From: Flagellimonas hymeniacidonis | Lineage (GTDB): Bacteria; Bacteroidota; Bacteroidia; Flavobacteriales; Flavobacteriaceae | Assembly: GCF_008040165.1 (NCBI RefSeq) | Contig: NZ_VRUR01000002.1 | Location: forward strand, 496,001-560,000 | DNA: 64,000 nucleotides | Direction: 5' to 3' | Part shown: one piece after another, positions 34,191 through 42,841 of the stretch | Layout: every line of letters begins with the position of its first letter | How positions within the stretch are numbered: position 1 is the first letter of the stretch | Made by a program: the position numbers and the translations under genes | Notes under the pieces: generated by a model | Told to the model about the DNA's origin: nothing | Seen by the model: only the letters and a program-made list of their open reading frames with translations | Database searches by the model: none

Positions 34191-35258
34191 TTAGAAGCCA
34201 TAATTGTTGTGATAGCTTATTAAAAGTCCAACCACGGAATTATAACTTTTTATACCTTCTTCTTGGTTGTTTGCTTTCAAAAAAATATTGAAAATAGATT
34301 TAAAAACAGGCTCTAAAGGATTTTCATATTGTTTCCAAAAGTCAGATACTTCTTGAAAGTTCTTTTTAACGCCAGGATGTAATTTTTTTACGACTTCCTT
34401 AAACTTCGTCTCATCTCTTCTTGATAAATCGGAAAGACAATATCCCAAAGCATGGGAATATGCAGCATATTTAAAATAAGTGTCCTCATTTTTGGCAGTA
34501 ACCAAAAAACCAATAAAATTTGTGGCGTCTTCGGCGGAATAGCCCAGTTGGTGTCCCACTTCGTGCCCGCTAACTGTTGGAAGTCTAAACAGTGGAGTTA
34601 CCCCGTTTACCTGCGCTTCATTGGAAAAAGGATTTAGATACCCTCCATACCCCATATAAGTTAGTGGTAGGCTAAAGAGGGATGTTTTAAGGCTTACGGT
34701 CTTATATTCAAAGTTAGGATAACTTTTCTTTAATGCTTTATAGCCTTCTTCAGTTTTTTTGAAAATTTCCTTTTTAGAATATGGGATTTTGACTGGGTCA
34801 ATACTATCACCAGTGATTTCGGTTTGATAATGATTCGCTTTTTCCACTAAATAAGTAGTGAACATTAGTAGTTCTTCTTTTGTATAGTCTTTTTCAATTT
34901 GCAATTTCCATGTGATGGGTTGTCGGTAATAATTCATTCCCCAAAGCAAGTGAAATGCAAAATATGCTACGGACACTACCACCAATATATCTTTAAGGAA
35001 AAACAGAGGCTTTTTTGTGATGGATTTCCAATTTCGGTATACATATCTTCCAGCTAAAATGAAAAGGATAAGATAAAAAAGGTCGCCAATGGAGAAAGGT
35101 ATCCACCCAAAAAGCACTCTAAAAAACTTGGAAATTCCAAGATAGAGGCCATTGCTATAATAGTCTTCTACCAACTCTGGGTAACTGCCAATCCATTTTA
35201 CCAGAAGTATCTGTAATGGGAGCGATAAGACTAATATGGTCTTTGTTTTTTGCTTCAT
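34191..35258 (-). CDS. DUF3810 membrane metalloprotease-like protein
   Basis: A 355-residue protein with three membrane segments in the first 110 residues and a soluble C-terminal domain. It holds a zincin motif HEVGH in VSGHEVGHQLGYSAEDATNF (near residue 233), with the downstream glutamate, which is typical of DUF3810. It is therefore probably a membrane-anchored zinc protease, though activity is not established. It lies between the amidohydrolase pair and the PPIase fusion and has its own short intergenic sequences on both sides. Confidence 0.87.
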   Translation of the reverse strand: MKQKTKTILVLSLPLQILLVKWIGSYPELVEDYYSNGLYLGISKFFRVLFGWIPFSIGDLFYLILFILAGRYVYRNWKSITKKPLFFLKDILVVVSVAYFAFHLLWGMNYYRQPITWKLQIEKDYTKEELLMFTTYLVEKANHYQTEITGDSIDPVKIPYSKKEIFKKTEEGYKALKKSYPNFEYKTVSLKTSLFSLPLTYMGYGGYLNPFSNEAQVNGVTPLFRLPTVSGHEVGHQLGYSAEDATNFIGFLVTAKNEDTYFKYAAYSHALGYCLSDLSRRDETKFKEVVKKLHPGVKKNFQEVSDFWKQYENPLEPVFKSIFNIFLKANNQEEGIKSYNSVVGLLISYHNNYGF

Positions 35259-35363
35259 TAAAAATGAAAAAGGGTATGGGTTTTAATATGAACCTCTAAA
35301 CTAGAGCTTAATTGTTAGATTCCCAATTGGGTTTTGGCTCTTAACAAAGCTTTATATAAAGGA

Positions 35364-35391
35364 ATAAAAAAGGTCGCACCACTGTGCGACC
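35364..35391 (-). terminator. intrinsic terminator after the PPIase fusion gene
   Basis: GGTCGCAC (35372-35379) pairs with GTGCGACC (35384-35391) around a four-base loop. On the minus strand it is followed by a T-run (35371 down to 35366). It lies 23 bases past the stop codon of the peptidyl-prolyl isomerase gene. Confidence 0.85.
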
Positions 35392-35414
35392 CTTTGAACG
35401 TGTTTTTTAAGAAA

Positions 35415-36524
35415 CTATTCCTGAATTCCAGTGATTTCCAAATCAAAAATTATATCAGAATTGGGTGGTATTGGGCCGCCACCTTGAGCTCCCAATCCTA
35501 AATGGGGAGGTAAGTAAATTCGTATTTTGTCACCTACTTTCATAGAGAGGAGTCCTTCTCTAAACCCTGGGAATAGTCTGGCTTCTGGACTAAATTCCAT
35601 AGGGGTTGGTAAATAACCTCCACCTTGCTTTCTTCTCTCATCATACTTCTGAAATTTTCTGGCTACGTCCTCATAATTGCTGTCAAACAGCTCCCCGTTG
35701 GTTAACCAGCCTGCATAGCTTACCAAAACCTTTTGCCCTATTTTGGGTTGCTCCCCATCTCCTTTTGTAATGGAATAAATTTTAAGACCGGAGGCTGTTT
35801 CTTCCGCTTCTTCTTTTTGGCTGTTAAGTTCTGCAACAAAATCTTCTTTCATCTTTTTGAAGGCTGCAATAGCCTCTTCTTCTTCTGCGAAATAGGCAGT
35901 CATGATTTGGATGGCGTCAAACTTTTTGGCCGCTTTGCCATTTCTAACAATTTCCACCTTATTCATTACTACATCAACCTTTGGCTTGTTTGAAGGGGGG
36001 ACAACCTCAACACTTGCGATGGTGTCCACAACGTCCATTCCCTGTACTACTTCACCAAAAACAGAATGCTTTCCATTTAACCAAGGTGTCTCTTTATGGG
36101 TAATGAAAAACTGACTTCCATTGGTTTTTGGACCTGAATTGGCCATGGACAAAATTCCTTTTTTGGAATGGGAAAGTGAATCATGAAATTCATCTTTAAA
36201 TTTATAACCAGGGTTTCCACGTCCTGTTCCTGTGGGATCACCGCCCTGAATCATGAAATCCTTAATAATTCTATGGAAAATAATACCGTCATAGTACTTT
36301 TTTCCTTTAAGGCTATCTTCTACAAAAGGGTTGTTTCCTTCAGCCAAGGCCACAAAGTTGGCAACGGTTACTGGAGTTTTTTCATGTTCCAATTTTATGA
36401 TAATATCTCCTCTGCTGGTTTGTATGTCTGCAAAAATGCCATCTCCTAAATCGGCATATTGACTGGATTTGCATCCTAAGAATGTAATTGAAAATAAAGT
36501 AATTAAAACAAATGCTTGTTTCAT
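35415..36524 (-). CDS. cyclophilin-FKBP fusion lipoprotein
   Basis: A 369-residue exported peptidyl-prolyl isomerase with two different catalytic folds. A lipobox LGCKSSQ gives the lipidated cysteine at residue 18. The cyclophilin domain (about 30-205) has FHRIIKDFMIQGGDPTGTGRG and GSQFFITHKETPWLNGKH. After a charged helix linker (about 205-245) the FKBP domain follows (about 245-369; VSYAGWLTNGELFDSNY and FPGFREGLLSMKVGDK). It is followed upstream by gldI, another FKBP-type lipoprotein 13 bases away. It probably helps fold secreted or outer-membrane proteins, including gliding machinery (inference). Confidence 0.92.
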   Translation of the reverse strand: MKQAFVLITLFSITFLGCKSSQYADLGDGIFADIQTSRGDIIIKLEHEKTPVTVANFVALAEGNNPFVEDSLKGKKYYDGIIFHRIIKDFMIQGGDPTGTGRGNPGYKFKDEFHDSLSHSKKGILSMANSGPKTNGSQFFITHKETPWLNGKHSVFGEVVQGMDVVDTIASVEVVPPSNKPKVDVVMNKVEIVRNGKAAKKFDAIQIMTAYFAEEEEAIAAFKKMKEDFVAELNSQKEEAEETASGLKIYSITKGDGEQPKIGQKVLVSYAGWLTNGELFDSNYEDVARKFQKYDERRKQGGGYLPTPMEFSPEARLFPGFREGLLSMKVGDKIRIYLPPHLGLGAQGGGPIPPNSDIIFDLEITGIQE

Positions 36525-36537
36525 TGTATTTCGGATT

Positions 36538-37083
36538 TTAATTTAAACTGTCTTGATTTATAATGATTGTATGAAGTTCTACTGTAGATTTTAATGGTGT
36601 TCTCGGGCCAATACGATTTCCATCACCGTGATACCCATAAGCTTGTAGTGAAGGAAACAAAAATGTTGCTTTTTCGTTGATTTTAAGCAGTTTCACCGCA
36701 TTTTGTAAGCCAGAAAACAATTGCTCCTTATCCACAACATAGGAAGTGGGTCCAAAGTCTTCCATGGAATAAATGGTATCATTTTCTAATGTGGTAAGAT
36801 TGTATGAGAACAATATTTGATCATTCGTTTTTGGCGAATACGAAGCAGTATCATTTTTAGTCTCAAAATAATACCAAAACCCACTTGGGCTTGCTGTATA
36901 CGAATGGATGGAATCCTTTTGAATTATCTCCCCAATTAATTTTTCTTCCTTTGCGAGTAGTATCTTATTGCGCTCTACGGACTCTTTAAAAAAGCTGCCT
37001 GATTTTACCTCTACGGGTTTTCTAGGCTCAGGACCACCACAACTTCCCAGAATCACTAATGCTATTAAAAAAATGAATCTCAT
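36538..37083 (-). CDS. gldI: gliding-motility lipoprotein GldI (FKBP-type PPIase)
   Basis: A 181-residue lipoprotein: lipobox VILGSCGG makes cysteine 15 the anchor. The C-terminal half is an FKBP domain (QILFSYNLTTLENDTIY, LQNAVKLLKINEKATFLFPS, YGYHGDGNRIGPRTPL). Length and layout fit GldI, a periplasmic isomerase needed for folding of gliding-motility and type IX secretion parts in Flavobacterium. No other gld genes are in the window, so motility itself is not shown here. It overlaps nrnA by 4 bases (ATGA), so the two are coupled, and precedes the PPIase fusion by 13 bases. Confidence 0.85.
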   Translation of the reverse strand: MRFIFLIALVILGSCGGPEPRKPVEVKSGSFFKESVERNKILLAKEEKLIGEIIQKDSIHSYTASPSGFWYYFETKNDTASYSPKTNDQILFSYNLTTLENDTIYSMEDFGPTSYVVDKEQLFSGLQNAVKLLKINEKATFLFPSLQAYGYHGDGNRIGPRTPLKSTVELHTIIINQDSLN

Positions 37084-38096
37084 GGATTTAATTGCGTTTT
37101 ATACGTTTTAAGGATGTCATTAAACTTTGTAATTGTTGCTTCCATGCTAATTTCACTTCTTCCTCCAGCTGCATTGTCATGTCCTCCACCATTAAAATGA
37201 TTTCTTGCAAATTCATTTACTGAAAAGTCACCAATGGATCGTAAAGAAATTTTTATAATACCTTCCTCACGATTCTCAATAAAAATTACGGCAAAAATAA
37301 TACCTTCTAAAGTTAGGCCGTAATTGACAAAACCTTCTGTATCACCCTTTTTAAAATCGTTGTCATCCAGTTCTTCTTGAGAGAGCGTAATATAGGCTGT
37401 TTTATATTGTGGCAAAATGACCATATTGCTTAAGGCCACTCCAAGAAGATGTAAGCGAGATGGGGAATTTGTGTCAAAAACCCGTTGATGGATTTCCATG
37501 TTTTCGGCACCGCGATCAATAAGGTCGGCAACTACCCTATGCGTTCTGCTGGATGTTGACCGGTATTTAAACGAACCGGTATCTGTCATGATTCCCGTAT
37601 ACAAATTAATGGCCATGGCTTTGGTAATCCTATCGGTTTCGCCCAGATATTCGATAAAATTATAGACCATCTCACAGGTCGAACTCATACTAACATCTGA
37701 ATAGGTTACTATGGCATAATCGTCTGGTTGCTGATGATGGTCAATCATAATAAAATCAGCTTCTTTTGCCTTTAAAATGGTTTCTAACTGTCCTGTTCTG
37801 GAAAGGTCATTAAAGTCCAATGTAAATATTACCGTAGCCTCATCCAAAGCTTTTTTGGCTTCTGAGTTTTCCTTTTCAAAATTCAGGATTTGCTCATTTC
37901 TGGGCATCCACTTTAAAAATTTTGGATAATCATTTGGAGCAACCACAACGGCATTTTGCCCTTTATCTTTTAAGAAACCCAATAAACCCAGGCAAGAACC
38001 AATGGCATCACCATCAGGATTTTTATGAGGTATGATTACGATGTTTTGGGGCTTGGAAAGAATAGACTTAATCGTCGTGATGTCCTCTAAATTCAT
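37080..38096 (-). CDS. DHH-family phosphoesterase, NrnA-like
   Basis: A 338-residue cytoplasmic phosphoesterase of the DHH-DHHA1 type. It has the metal motifs HKNPDGDAIGS (residues about 23-33), DFNDLS, DHHQQPDD, and the DHHA1 tail GGGHDNAAGGR. NrnA-type members degrade short oligoribonucleotides and 3'-phosphoadenosine 5'-phosphate; other members act on cyclic dinucleotide products. The promoter (TATCTTTG at 38102-38109) is only 5 bases from the ATG. It is the first gene of the nrnA-gldI-PPIase operon. Confidence 0.88.
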   Translation of the reverse strand: MNLEDITTIKSILSKPQNIVIIPHKNPDGDAIGSCLGLLGFLKDKGQNAVVVAPNDYPKFLKWMPRNEQILNFEKENSEAKKALDEATVIFTLDFNDLSRTGQLETILKAKEADFIMIDHHQQPDDYAIVTYSDVSMSSTCEMVYNFIEYLGETDRITKAMAINLYTGIMTDTGSFKYRSTSSRTHRVVADLIDRGAENMEIHQRVFDTNSPSRLHLLGVALSNMVILPQYKTAYITLSQEELDDNDFKKGDTEGFVNYGLTLEGIIFAVIFIENREEGIIKISLRSIGDFSVNEFARNHFNGGGHDNAAGGRSEISMEATITKFNDILKTYKTQLNP

Positions 38097-38101
38097 GCAT
38101 G

Positions 38102-38136
38102 CAAAGATACAATAATATACTATAGAGGTTAATCAA
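38102..38136 (-). promoter_or_regulatory. promoter of the nrnA-gldI operon
   Basis: On the minus strand TTG (38136-38134), a 24-base spacer, and TATCTTTG (38109-38102), a perfect TAnnTTTG. The spacer is one base over the usual range. The start codon lies 5 bases downstream, so the transcript would be leaderless or nearly so. Confidence 0.5.
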
Positions 38137-38226
38137 GATTGGCCATTTTTGAGAACACATCCGCTTACCTTTTCAAGTCAGACAAAAAGAATCATTTTTC
38201 AATAACTAAAACCGTCAATTTATGCC

Positions 38227-38256
38227 TTGCTCGTTAGTTGAAAAAGCGTAAGTTTG
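38227..38256 (+). promoter_or_regulatory. promoter of ndk
   Basis: TTG at 38227-38229, a 19-base spacer, and TAAGTTTG at 38249-38256, matching the flavobacterial consensus closely. The expected start of transcription at about 38262 leaves a leader of about 10 bases before the ATG at 38273. Confidence 0.7.
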
Positions 38257-38272
38257 CGCAAAATTTAAAGAA

Positions 38273-38692
38273 ATGACTGGAAATAGAACGTTTACCATGA
38301 TAAAACCAGATGCCGTTGAAAATGGACATATTGGTGCAATTTTGGAAAAAATAACCGCTGCTGGATTCAAGATTGTGGCGATGAAATATACACAGTTAAG
38401 TAAAAGGGATGCGGAAGCTTTCTATGCGGTACATAATGAGCGTCCTTTCTTTGGGGAACTCGTTGCTTTTATGACCAGAGGTCCAATTGTATCAGCCATT
38501 TTGGAAAAAGATAATGCTGTTGATGATTTTCGTGCGCTTATCGGTGCGACAAATCCTGCTGAAGCAGCTGAAGGAACAATACGTAAATTATTTGCAACAA
38601 GTATTGGAGAAAACGCGGTTCATGGATCTGATAGTGATGAAAATGCAGCGATTGAAGGTGCTTTTCATTTTGCTGGAAGGGAAGTGTACTAG
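38273..38692 (+). CDS. ndk: nucleoside-diphosphate kinase
   Basis: A 139-residue cytoplasmic kinase that equalises nucleoside triphosphate pools through a phosphohistidine. Family motifs: [16 protein letters not shown] at the N-terminus, [16 protein letters not shown], and the active-site histidine in [15 protein letters not shown]. Length is normal. It is a single-gene transcript with its own promoter and a palindromic terminator. Confidence 0.97.
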   Translation: MTGNRTFTMIKPDAVENGHIGAILEKITAAGFKIVAMKYTQLSKRDAEAFYAVHNERPFFGELVAFMTRGPIVSAILEKDNAVDDFRALIGATNPAEAAEGTIRKLFATSIGENAVHGSDSDENAAIEGAFHFAGREVY

Positions 38693-38719
38693 TTAAAAAT
38701 ATATAAGTGAAAATTAAAG

Positions 38720-38744
38720 CCACTGGATATCCAGTGGTTTTTTT
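38720..38744 (+). terminator. terminator after ndk
   Basis: The 18-base perfect palindrome CCACTGGATATCCAGTGG (38720-38737) is followed by a seven-T run (38738-38744). It ends ndk and, in reverse, could also end the GNAT gene whose stop lies at 38743-38745 (the T-run on that side is weaker). Confidence 0.88.
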
Positions 38745-39249
38745 AGTTTGAAAATAGCAAAAGTTCTTCTTCACTTCCTGTTGGTTTTACAGTCCCAATC
38801 TCAGATAGACCACTTTTTTTAAGGAGTCTCTGTGATTTGGTATTCTCGTGAGAAGTAATGGCGAGAATAGATTCTAATTTCAAGATATCTTTTCCATAAT
38901 GTAATAAGGCTTCACAAGCTTCAGAAGTGTAGCCCTTTCCTTCATATTCTGGTAAAATGGCAAATCCAAGATCCGGATGCTCTAAATAATCTCGCTTTAA
39001 AAAACCGCAAATCCCAATAGGGATGGATGATTCTTTTAAACACATTTTAAAAAGCCCATAGCCGTTTTTTTGATAGGAACTAATTAAACTGGATTCAATA
39101 TATTCGGTAGCCTGCTCAATTGTTCGTATTCCTCTATCTCCAATGAATTCAATCCAATTTGGGCTATTCAATAGCTTATAAAAGAATGTAGCATCGCTTA
39201 TTACGGCCTCCTCCACTAATAACCTTTCTGTTTCGACAATTTTTTTCAT
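38743..39249 (-). CDS. GNAT-family N-acetyltransferase (RimJ/RimL-like)
   Basis: A 168-residue acetyl-CoA-dependent transferase. The N-terminal beta strand starts VETERLLVEEAVISDA and the acetyl-CoA motif is FAILPEYEGKGYTSEACEA (R/Q-x-x-G-x-G/A replaced by YEGKGY). The C-terminal strand is EIGTVKPTGSEEE. Similar proteins acetylate ribosomal-protein N-termini or antibiotics; the substrate here is unknown. It is convergent with ndk and precedes the DUF721 gene by 16 bases on the same strand. Confidence 0.85.
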   Translation of the reverse strand: MKKIVETERLLVEEAVISDATFFYKLLNSPNWIEFIGDRGIRTIEQATEYIESSLISSYQKNGYGLFKMCLKESSIPIGICGFLKRDYLEHPDLGFAILPEYEGKGYTSEACEALLHYGKDILKLESILAITSHENTKSQRLLKKSGLSEIGTVKPTGSEEELLLFSN

Positions 39250-39265
39250 TGTATTGAGAAGCTCG

Positions 39266-39562
39266 TTAACGCAGCACCAACTTTTTCACCAATTCCTTGC
39301 CTAATTCCTCATTGAGCATGGCAATAATTTTGGTTTTTCCCAAGCTTAACTCCTCCCTAAGTACAGAGGAGGAAAGGGAAATAAAAAGCGTTTCATTTCT
39401 TAACTCAATGGCAGTGGTATAATTATTTACTCCGTTCCCCATCAATTTTACCCAGGCATCCCTTGCATCTACCTTGTCCATGCCTTTTTGGAGTTTATTC
39501 TCTTTGATGAACTCATTTAAAGCATCACCCAAAGGAAGGTGGGAATTATGTCTTTTAGCCAT
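39266..39562 (-). CDS. DUF721 (DciA-like) protein
   Basis: A 98-residue protein of the DUF721 family, with LGDALNEFIKENKLQKGMDK and the KH-like core NETLFISLSSSVLREELSLGK. DciA proteins of this family help load replicative helicase in many bacteria. The position next to recF supports a replication role. Its ATG overlaps the lipoprotein's stop as TAATG. It is co-transcribed with recF and the small lipoprotein gene. Confidence 0.83.
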   Translation of the reverse strand: MAKRHNSHLPLGDALNEFIKENKLQKGMDKVDARDAWVKLMGNGVNNYTTAIELRNETLFISLSSSVLREELSLGKTKIIAMLNEELGKELVKKLVLR

Positions 39563-39984
39563 TATTTTGATATTACAATGGGTTGAAATCGCTTGTAAGA
39601 ATATTTTATTCCTTCTTCATTGAGCACAGAAAAAGAGGAGGAGTCCAATTGTACTAATTTTTCCTCCCACGCACTTAAATTGTTTTCATATTGAAGGATG
39701 ATCACTTCATTGCTATAGTTAACCTTGAAGGATTCCGTGATATTTGAAGTGTTGAAGCTACCATCGAACTTGGGTTGGACTTTTTTTCGAAAACCTTGGT
39801 TATTTTCTAGATGTATGAAATCAATAGTTGGGTTTACCGTATAATTCTTTTTTGTTCCATCTGCAAAGGCCACCTCTGTAATCTCCCAATACCCATTTAA
39901 ATTACTCAATTCTTGTTCTGGGATGACGTTGTTTTTGCATCCCAGAAATCCAGTAATCAATAAAAAGAGTACTATTCTTTTCAT
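39562..39984 (-). CDS. small lipoprotein, lipocalin-like
   Basis: A 140-residue lipoprotein: the lipobox FLGC places the cysteine at residue 16. The mature domain has the pattern GYWEITEVAFADGTKKNY followed by a series of beta strands, as in small lipocalin-like proteins of Flavobacteria. No ligand can be named. It lies between recF (1-base gap) and DUF721 (1-base overlap), an unusual place for an envelope protein. Confidence 0.78.
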   Translation of the reverse strand: MKRIVLFLLITGFLGCKNNVIPEQELSNLNGYWEITEVAFADGTKKNYTVNPTIDFIHLENNQGFRKKVQPKFDGSFNTSNITESFKVNYSNEVIILQYENNLSAWEEKLVQLDSSSFSVLNEEGIKYSYKRFQPIVISK

Positions 39985-39985
39985 A

Positions 39986-41065
39986 CTACAAGGTAAAGAT
40001 TTTATAGCTCTGGCGAATGTTTTTAACTACATTTTCGGTACGCTCCGCATGGGTGTCGCTAATAAAAATCTGTCCAAAATTGTCATTGTCCACCAAGCCG
40101 ACTATTTGTGATACCCGATTTTCATCCAGTTTGTCAAAAATATCGTCCAACAGCAAAATGGGAGTCGTTTTTGCTTGCTCCTTTATAAAATGAAATTGTG
40201 CCAGTTTTAGTGCAATTAAAAAGGATTTTTGCTGCCCCTGACTTCCAAATTTTTTGATGGGATGACCAGCTATGGTAAAGTTGAGGTCATCTTTATGAAT
40301 TCCAACACTAGTATACTGGATGGCTCTATCTTTATCGATATTGGATTCCAATAAGTCCAATAATCCTTTTTCAGAAAGTTGACTTTCATAGGAAAGCATG
40401 ATTTGCTCATCTTTTTCTGAGATATGAGCATATTGTTCCTTGAATATGGGAGTAAAGGATGAAATAAATGAAACTCTCTTTTCATGAATCTTGGAACCTA
40501 ATCCGTGTAATTGCTCATTGTAAATAGAAAGAGTGTTTGGATCAAAAGTGTTATTGGCGACAAAGTATTTTAGCAACGAATTACGTTGCACCAAAACCTT
40601 ATTGTATTTGATGAGTGTTTGTAAATACTCCTTGTCTGATTGGGAAATCACCCCGTCCATGAACTTTCTGCGGGTATCACTTCCTTCAATAATAAGGTCA
40701 CGATCAGAGGGAGAAATGATCACTAGGGGCAAAAAACCAATATGATCTGAAAATTTTTCATAGGCTTTGCCATTGCGTTTGATCACCTTTTTCATTCCCT
40801 TTTTGAAACTACAGATGATTTTTTCGGTTCGTTCTTCCTTTTCAAATTCACCTTCCACTACAAAAAAATCAGTGTCGTGTTTAATGTTTTGGGTAGAAAC
40901 CGGATTAAAGTAGCTTTTTCCAAAGGAAAGGTGGTAAATGGCATCCAAGATGTTGGTTTTTCCAACACCGTTATCACCCACCAAACAGTTGATAACCGGA
41001 TCAAATTCCAATGTTTTGGAAGCAAAATTTTTATAATTAACTAAAGACAAGTGCTTTAAAAACAT
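39986..41065 (-). CDS. recF: DNA replication/repair protein RecF
   Basis: A 359-residue SMC-like ATPase that helps load RecA at single-strand gaps. The Walker A motif GDNGVGKT is at residues 30-37, the signature [16 protein letters not shown] is in the C-terminal half, and the Walker B motif [14 protein letters not shown] is near residue 310. Length is normal. It is divergent from the TPR gene at 41192. A TATTTTTG element at 41120-41127 on the minus strand lies about 55 bases upstream, without a clear -33 box. Confidence 0.94.
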   Translation of the reverse strand: MFLKHLSLVNYKNFASKTLEFDPVINCLVGDNGVGKTNILDAIYHLSFGKSYFNPVSTQNIKHDTDFFVVEGEFEKEERTEKIICSFKKGMKKVIKRNGKAYEKFSDHIGFLPLVIISPSDRDLIIEGSDTRRKFMDGVISQSDKEYLQTLIKYNKVLVQRNSLLKYFVANNTFDPNTLSIYNEQLHGLGSKIHEKRVSFISSFTPIFKEQYAHISEKDEQIMLSYESQLSEKGLLDLLESNIDKDRAIQYTSVGIHKDDLNFTIAGHPIKKFGSQGQQKSFLIALKLAQFHFIKEQAKTTPILLLDDIFDKLDENRVSQIVGLVDNDNFGQIFISDTHAERTENVVKNIRQSYKIFTL

Positions 41066-41142
41066 AAAAGGCTAGAGAGCTATGGCAATTTTAATCACAT
41101 AGTGATCGATTAAAGATTCCAAAAATAACGAATAAATTAGCT

Positions 41143-41171
41143 TTTGGTTTTGGATAAAAACTTTATTTTTG
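41143..41171 (+). promoter_or_regulatory. promoter of the TPR-ribH transcript
   Basis: TTTG at 41143-41146, a 17-base spacer, and TATTTTTG at 41164-41171. The predicted start near 41177 leaves a leader of about 15 bases to the ATG at 41192. This also argues against the longer reading frame starting at 41144, which would begin inside the promoter. Confidence 0.65.
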
Positions 41172-41191
41172 CGCGATTAATTAAATCTAGA

Positions 41192-41953
41192 ATGGCAACA
41201 TACAAGAAGCGAGGCTTTAAGCCAAAAAATAAGGTTGAAGAAGCTCAACTGGATGAGCAGAACAGCACAACGGCCGAGGTTTTTAGTACCTTGGATGAAA
41301 GTGCTTCCAAAACCGAGGCTTGGGTTCAGAAAAACCAAAATTACATTTTAGGCGTTATTGGTGTTATAGCCATTGGTGTTCTTGGTTATTTGGGATACAA
41401 TGAATTTATTCAAAAGCCTAAAGAAGCTTCTGCAGCTAATGAACTTTTTTATCCTCAACAGTATTTTGATCAAGCTTTAGCAAGTGAGACCGCTAAAGAT
41501 TCCCTTTTTACATTGGCCTTAAATGGAGCCGAAGGTAAATACGGTTTCTTGGATATTATAGAGGAATATAAAGGGACCAATGCTGCAAATTTAGCTAAGT
41601 ATTCTGCTGGAATGACATACTTGAATATGCAGCAGTATGATGAGGCAATAGCACATTTGGAAAGTTTTTCTTCTGATAATAAAGTTTTTGGTGCCATGGC
41701 TAAAGGAGGAATGGGAGATGCTTTTTCCCAATTAAATCAGCCTGAGGATGCTTTGGAATACTACATAAAAGCATTTGAACATGATTCAAACGGATACACC
41801 ACTCCAAGATTTTTATATAAAGCTGGTGTTGTTGCTATGGATTTAGGTCAGAAGGAAAAAGCATTAGGTTTCTTTGAGCGAATCAAAAATGACTTTTCCA
41901 CTTCACAAGAAGCAAACGGTATAGACGTACTTATAGGTCTGGCCAAAAACTAG
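41192..41953 (+). CDS. TPR membrane protein, YfgM-like
   Basis: A 253-residue protein: an N-terminal basic/charged cytosolic part (about 1-45), one membrane helix (NYILGVIGVIAIGVLGYLGY), and a periplasmic TPR domain (MQQYDEAIAHLESF, QPEDALEYYIKAF, QKEKALGFFERI). The layout matches the YfgM/ancillary SecYEG TPR type, so a role in periplasmic protein handling is inferred. It is followed by ribH with a 3-base gap, a combination I recall from Flavobacteriaceae. Start at 41192 is chosen because of the promoter and the MATYKKRGFKP N-terminus. Confidence 0.88.
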   Translation: MATYKKRGFKPKNKVEEAQLDEQNSTTAEVFSTLDESASKTEAWVQKNQNYILGVIGVIAIGVLGYLGYNEFIQKPKEASAANELFYPQQYFDQALASETAKDSLFTLALNGAEGKYGFLDIIEEYKGTNAANLAKYSAGMTYLNMQQYDEAIAHLESFSSDNKVFGAMAKGGMGDAFSQLNQPEDALEYYIKAFEHDSNGYTTPRFLYKAGVVAMDLGQKEKALGFFERIKNDFSTSQEANGIDVLIGLAKN

Positions 41954-41956
41954 ACC

Positions 41957-42439
41957 ATGGCAACCGAGAACAAAAATCTCTCCGCATACGATAAAACTGC
42001 AATTCCAAATGCAGCTGGACTTCGTTTTGGTATTGTTGTCTCGGAATGGAACGATACCATTACAGAAGGGTTGTATAAAGGGGCTTTTGACGCATTGGTA
42101 GATTGTGGGGCTTCCGAAGAAGATATCATTCGATGGAATGTTCCAGGAAGTTATGAGCTTACTTTTGGTTGCAAAAAAATGTTCAAAACTGAAAAATTGG
42201 ATGCTGTAATCGCTATTGGAAGTGTTATCCGAGGAGAAACCAGTCATTTCGATTTTGTTTGCAGTGCAGCAGCACAAGGAATTAAAGATCTTAATGTTGC
42301 TTATGATATACCTTTTATTTTCTGTGTGTTAACGGATAATAATTTACAGCAAGCTATAGACCGCAGTGGAGGTAAACATGGCAATAAAGGTACTGAAGCG
42401 GCTATTGCTGCCATAAAGATGGCTACCCTGGGCAATTAA
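41957..42439 (+). CDS. ribH: 6,7-dimethyl-8-ribityllumazine synthase
   Basis: A 160-residue enzyme of riboflavin synthesis that forms the lumazine precursor, assembling into a capsid-like particle. Motifs: FGIVVSEWNDTIT (substrate F/W region), NVPGSYELTFGCKKM, AVIAIGSVIRGETSHFDFVC (phosphate and catalytic histidine H in SHFDFVC) and PFIFCVLTDNNLQQAIDR. Length fits. It is cotranscribed with the TPR gene. No FMN riboswitch was recognised upstream. Confidence 0.95.
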   Translation: MATENKNLSAYDKTAIPNAAGLRFGIVVSEWNDTITEGLYKGAFDALVDCGASEEDIIRWNVPGSYELTFGCKKMFKTEKLDAVIAIGSVIRGETSHFDFVCSAAAQGIKDLNVAYDIPFIFCVLTDNNLQQAIDRSGGKHGNKGTEAAIAAIKMATLGN

Positions 42440-42526
42440 ATTCCAGAAATTCAAGAAAATCAAAATTATCCCTTGACTGTTAACATTTTTTAGCAGCGCT
42501 TCCCTATTCTGTTTTTTGAATTTAAG

Positions 42527-42534
42527 TACCTTTG
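42527..42534 (+). promoter_or_regulatory. -7 element before the small membrane protein/mutL operon
   Basis: TACCTTTG is a perfect TAnnTTTG 22 bases before the ATG at 42557. No convincing -33 box is present at the usual spacing, so this is a partial promoter call. Confidence 0.35.
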
Positions 42535-42556
42535 AGACTACACGGAAAAGGATGTA

Positions 42557-42841
42557 ATGCGAAATTTTCTAAAACTTAGAAAAAATAGAACATACGATTA
42601 TTCACCTAGGTATTACAAAGGTGAAGGCAATCCGTATAAAATAGAACATAAACTAGATAAATACAGAAGTACAGCCCATTCGCAAAGAGGTTTGAAAAAC
42701 AAAATTACCTCGGCGGTGGATGATTTAAAGAATGAAGGTGATCGAAATCTAAAAATTCGTTTCCTTGTTATTGTGGCTGTTTTGATATTGTTGTTCCTCT
42801 TCATCATCGACTTTGATTTATCCATATTCCTGAACCCCTAA
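42557..42841 (+). CDS. small single-TM protein of unknown function
   Basis: A 94-residue protein. The basic N-terminal half (RKNRTYDYSPRYYKGEG, then HKLDKYRSTAHSQRGL) is cytosolic, and one membrane helix lies near the C-terminus (FLVIVAVLILLFLFIIDF). I do not recognise a named family. Its stop overlaps the mutL start as TAATG, and the promoter is just upstream, so it is the first gene of the mutL-rhomboid run and is translationally coupled to mutL. Confidence 0.8.
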   Translation: MRNFLKLRKNRTYDYSPRYYKGEGNPYKIEHKLDKYRSTAHSQRGLKNKITSAVDDLKNEGDRNLKIRFLVIVAVLILLFLFIIDFDLSIFLNP

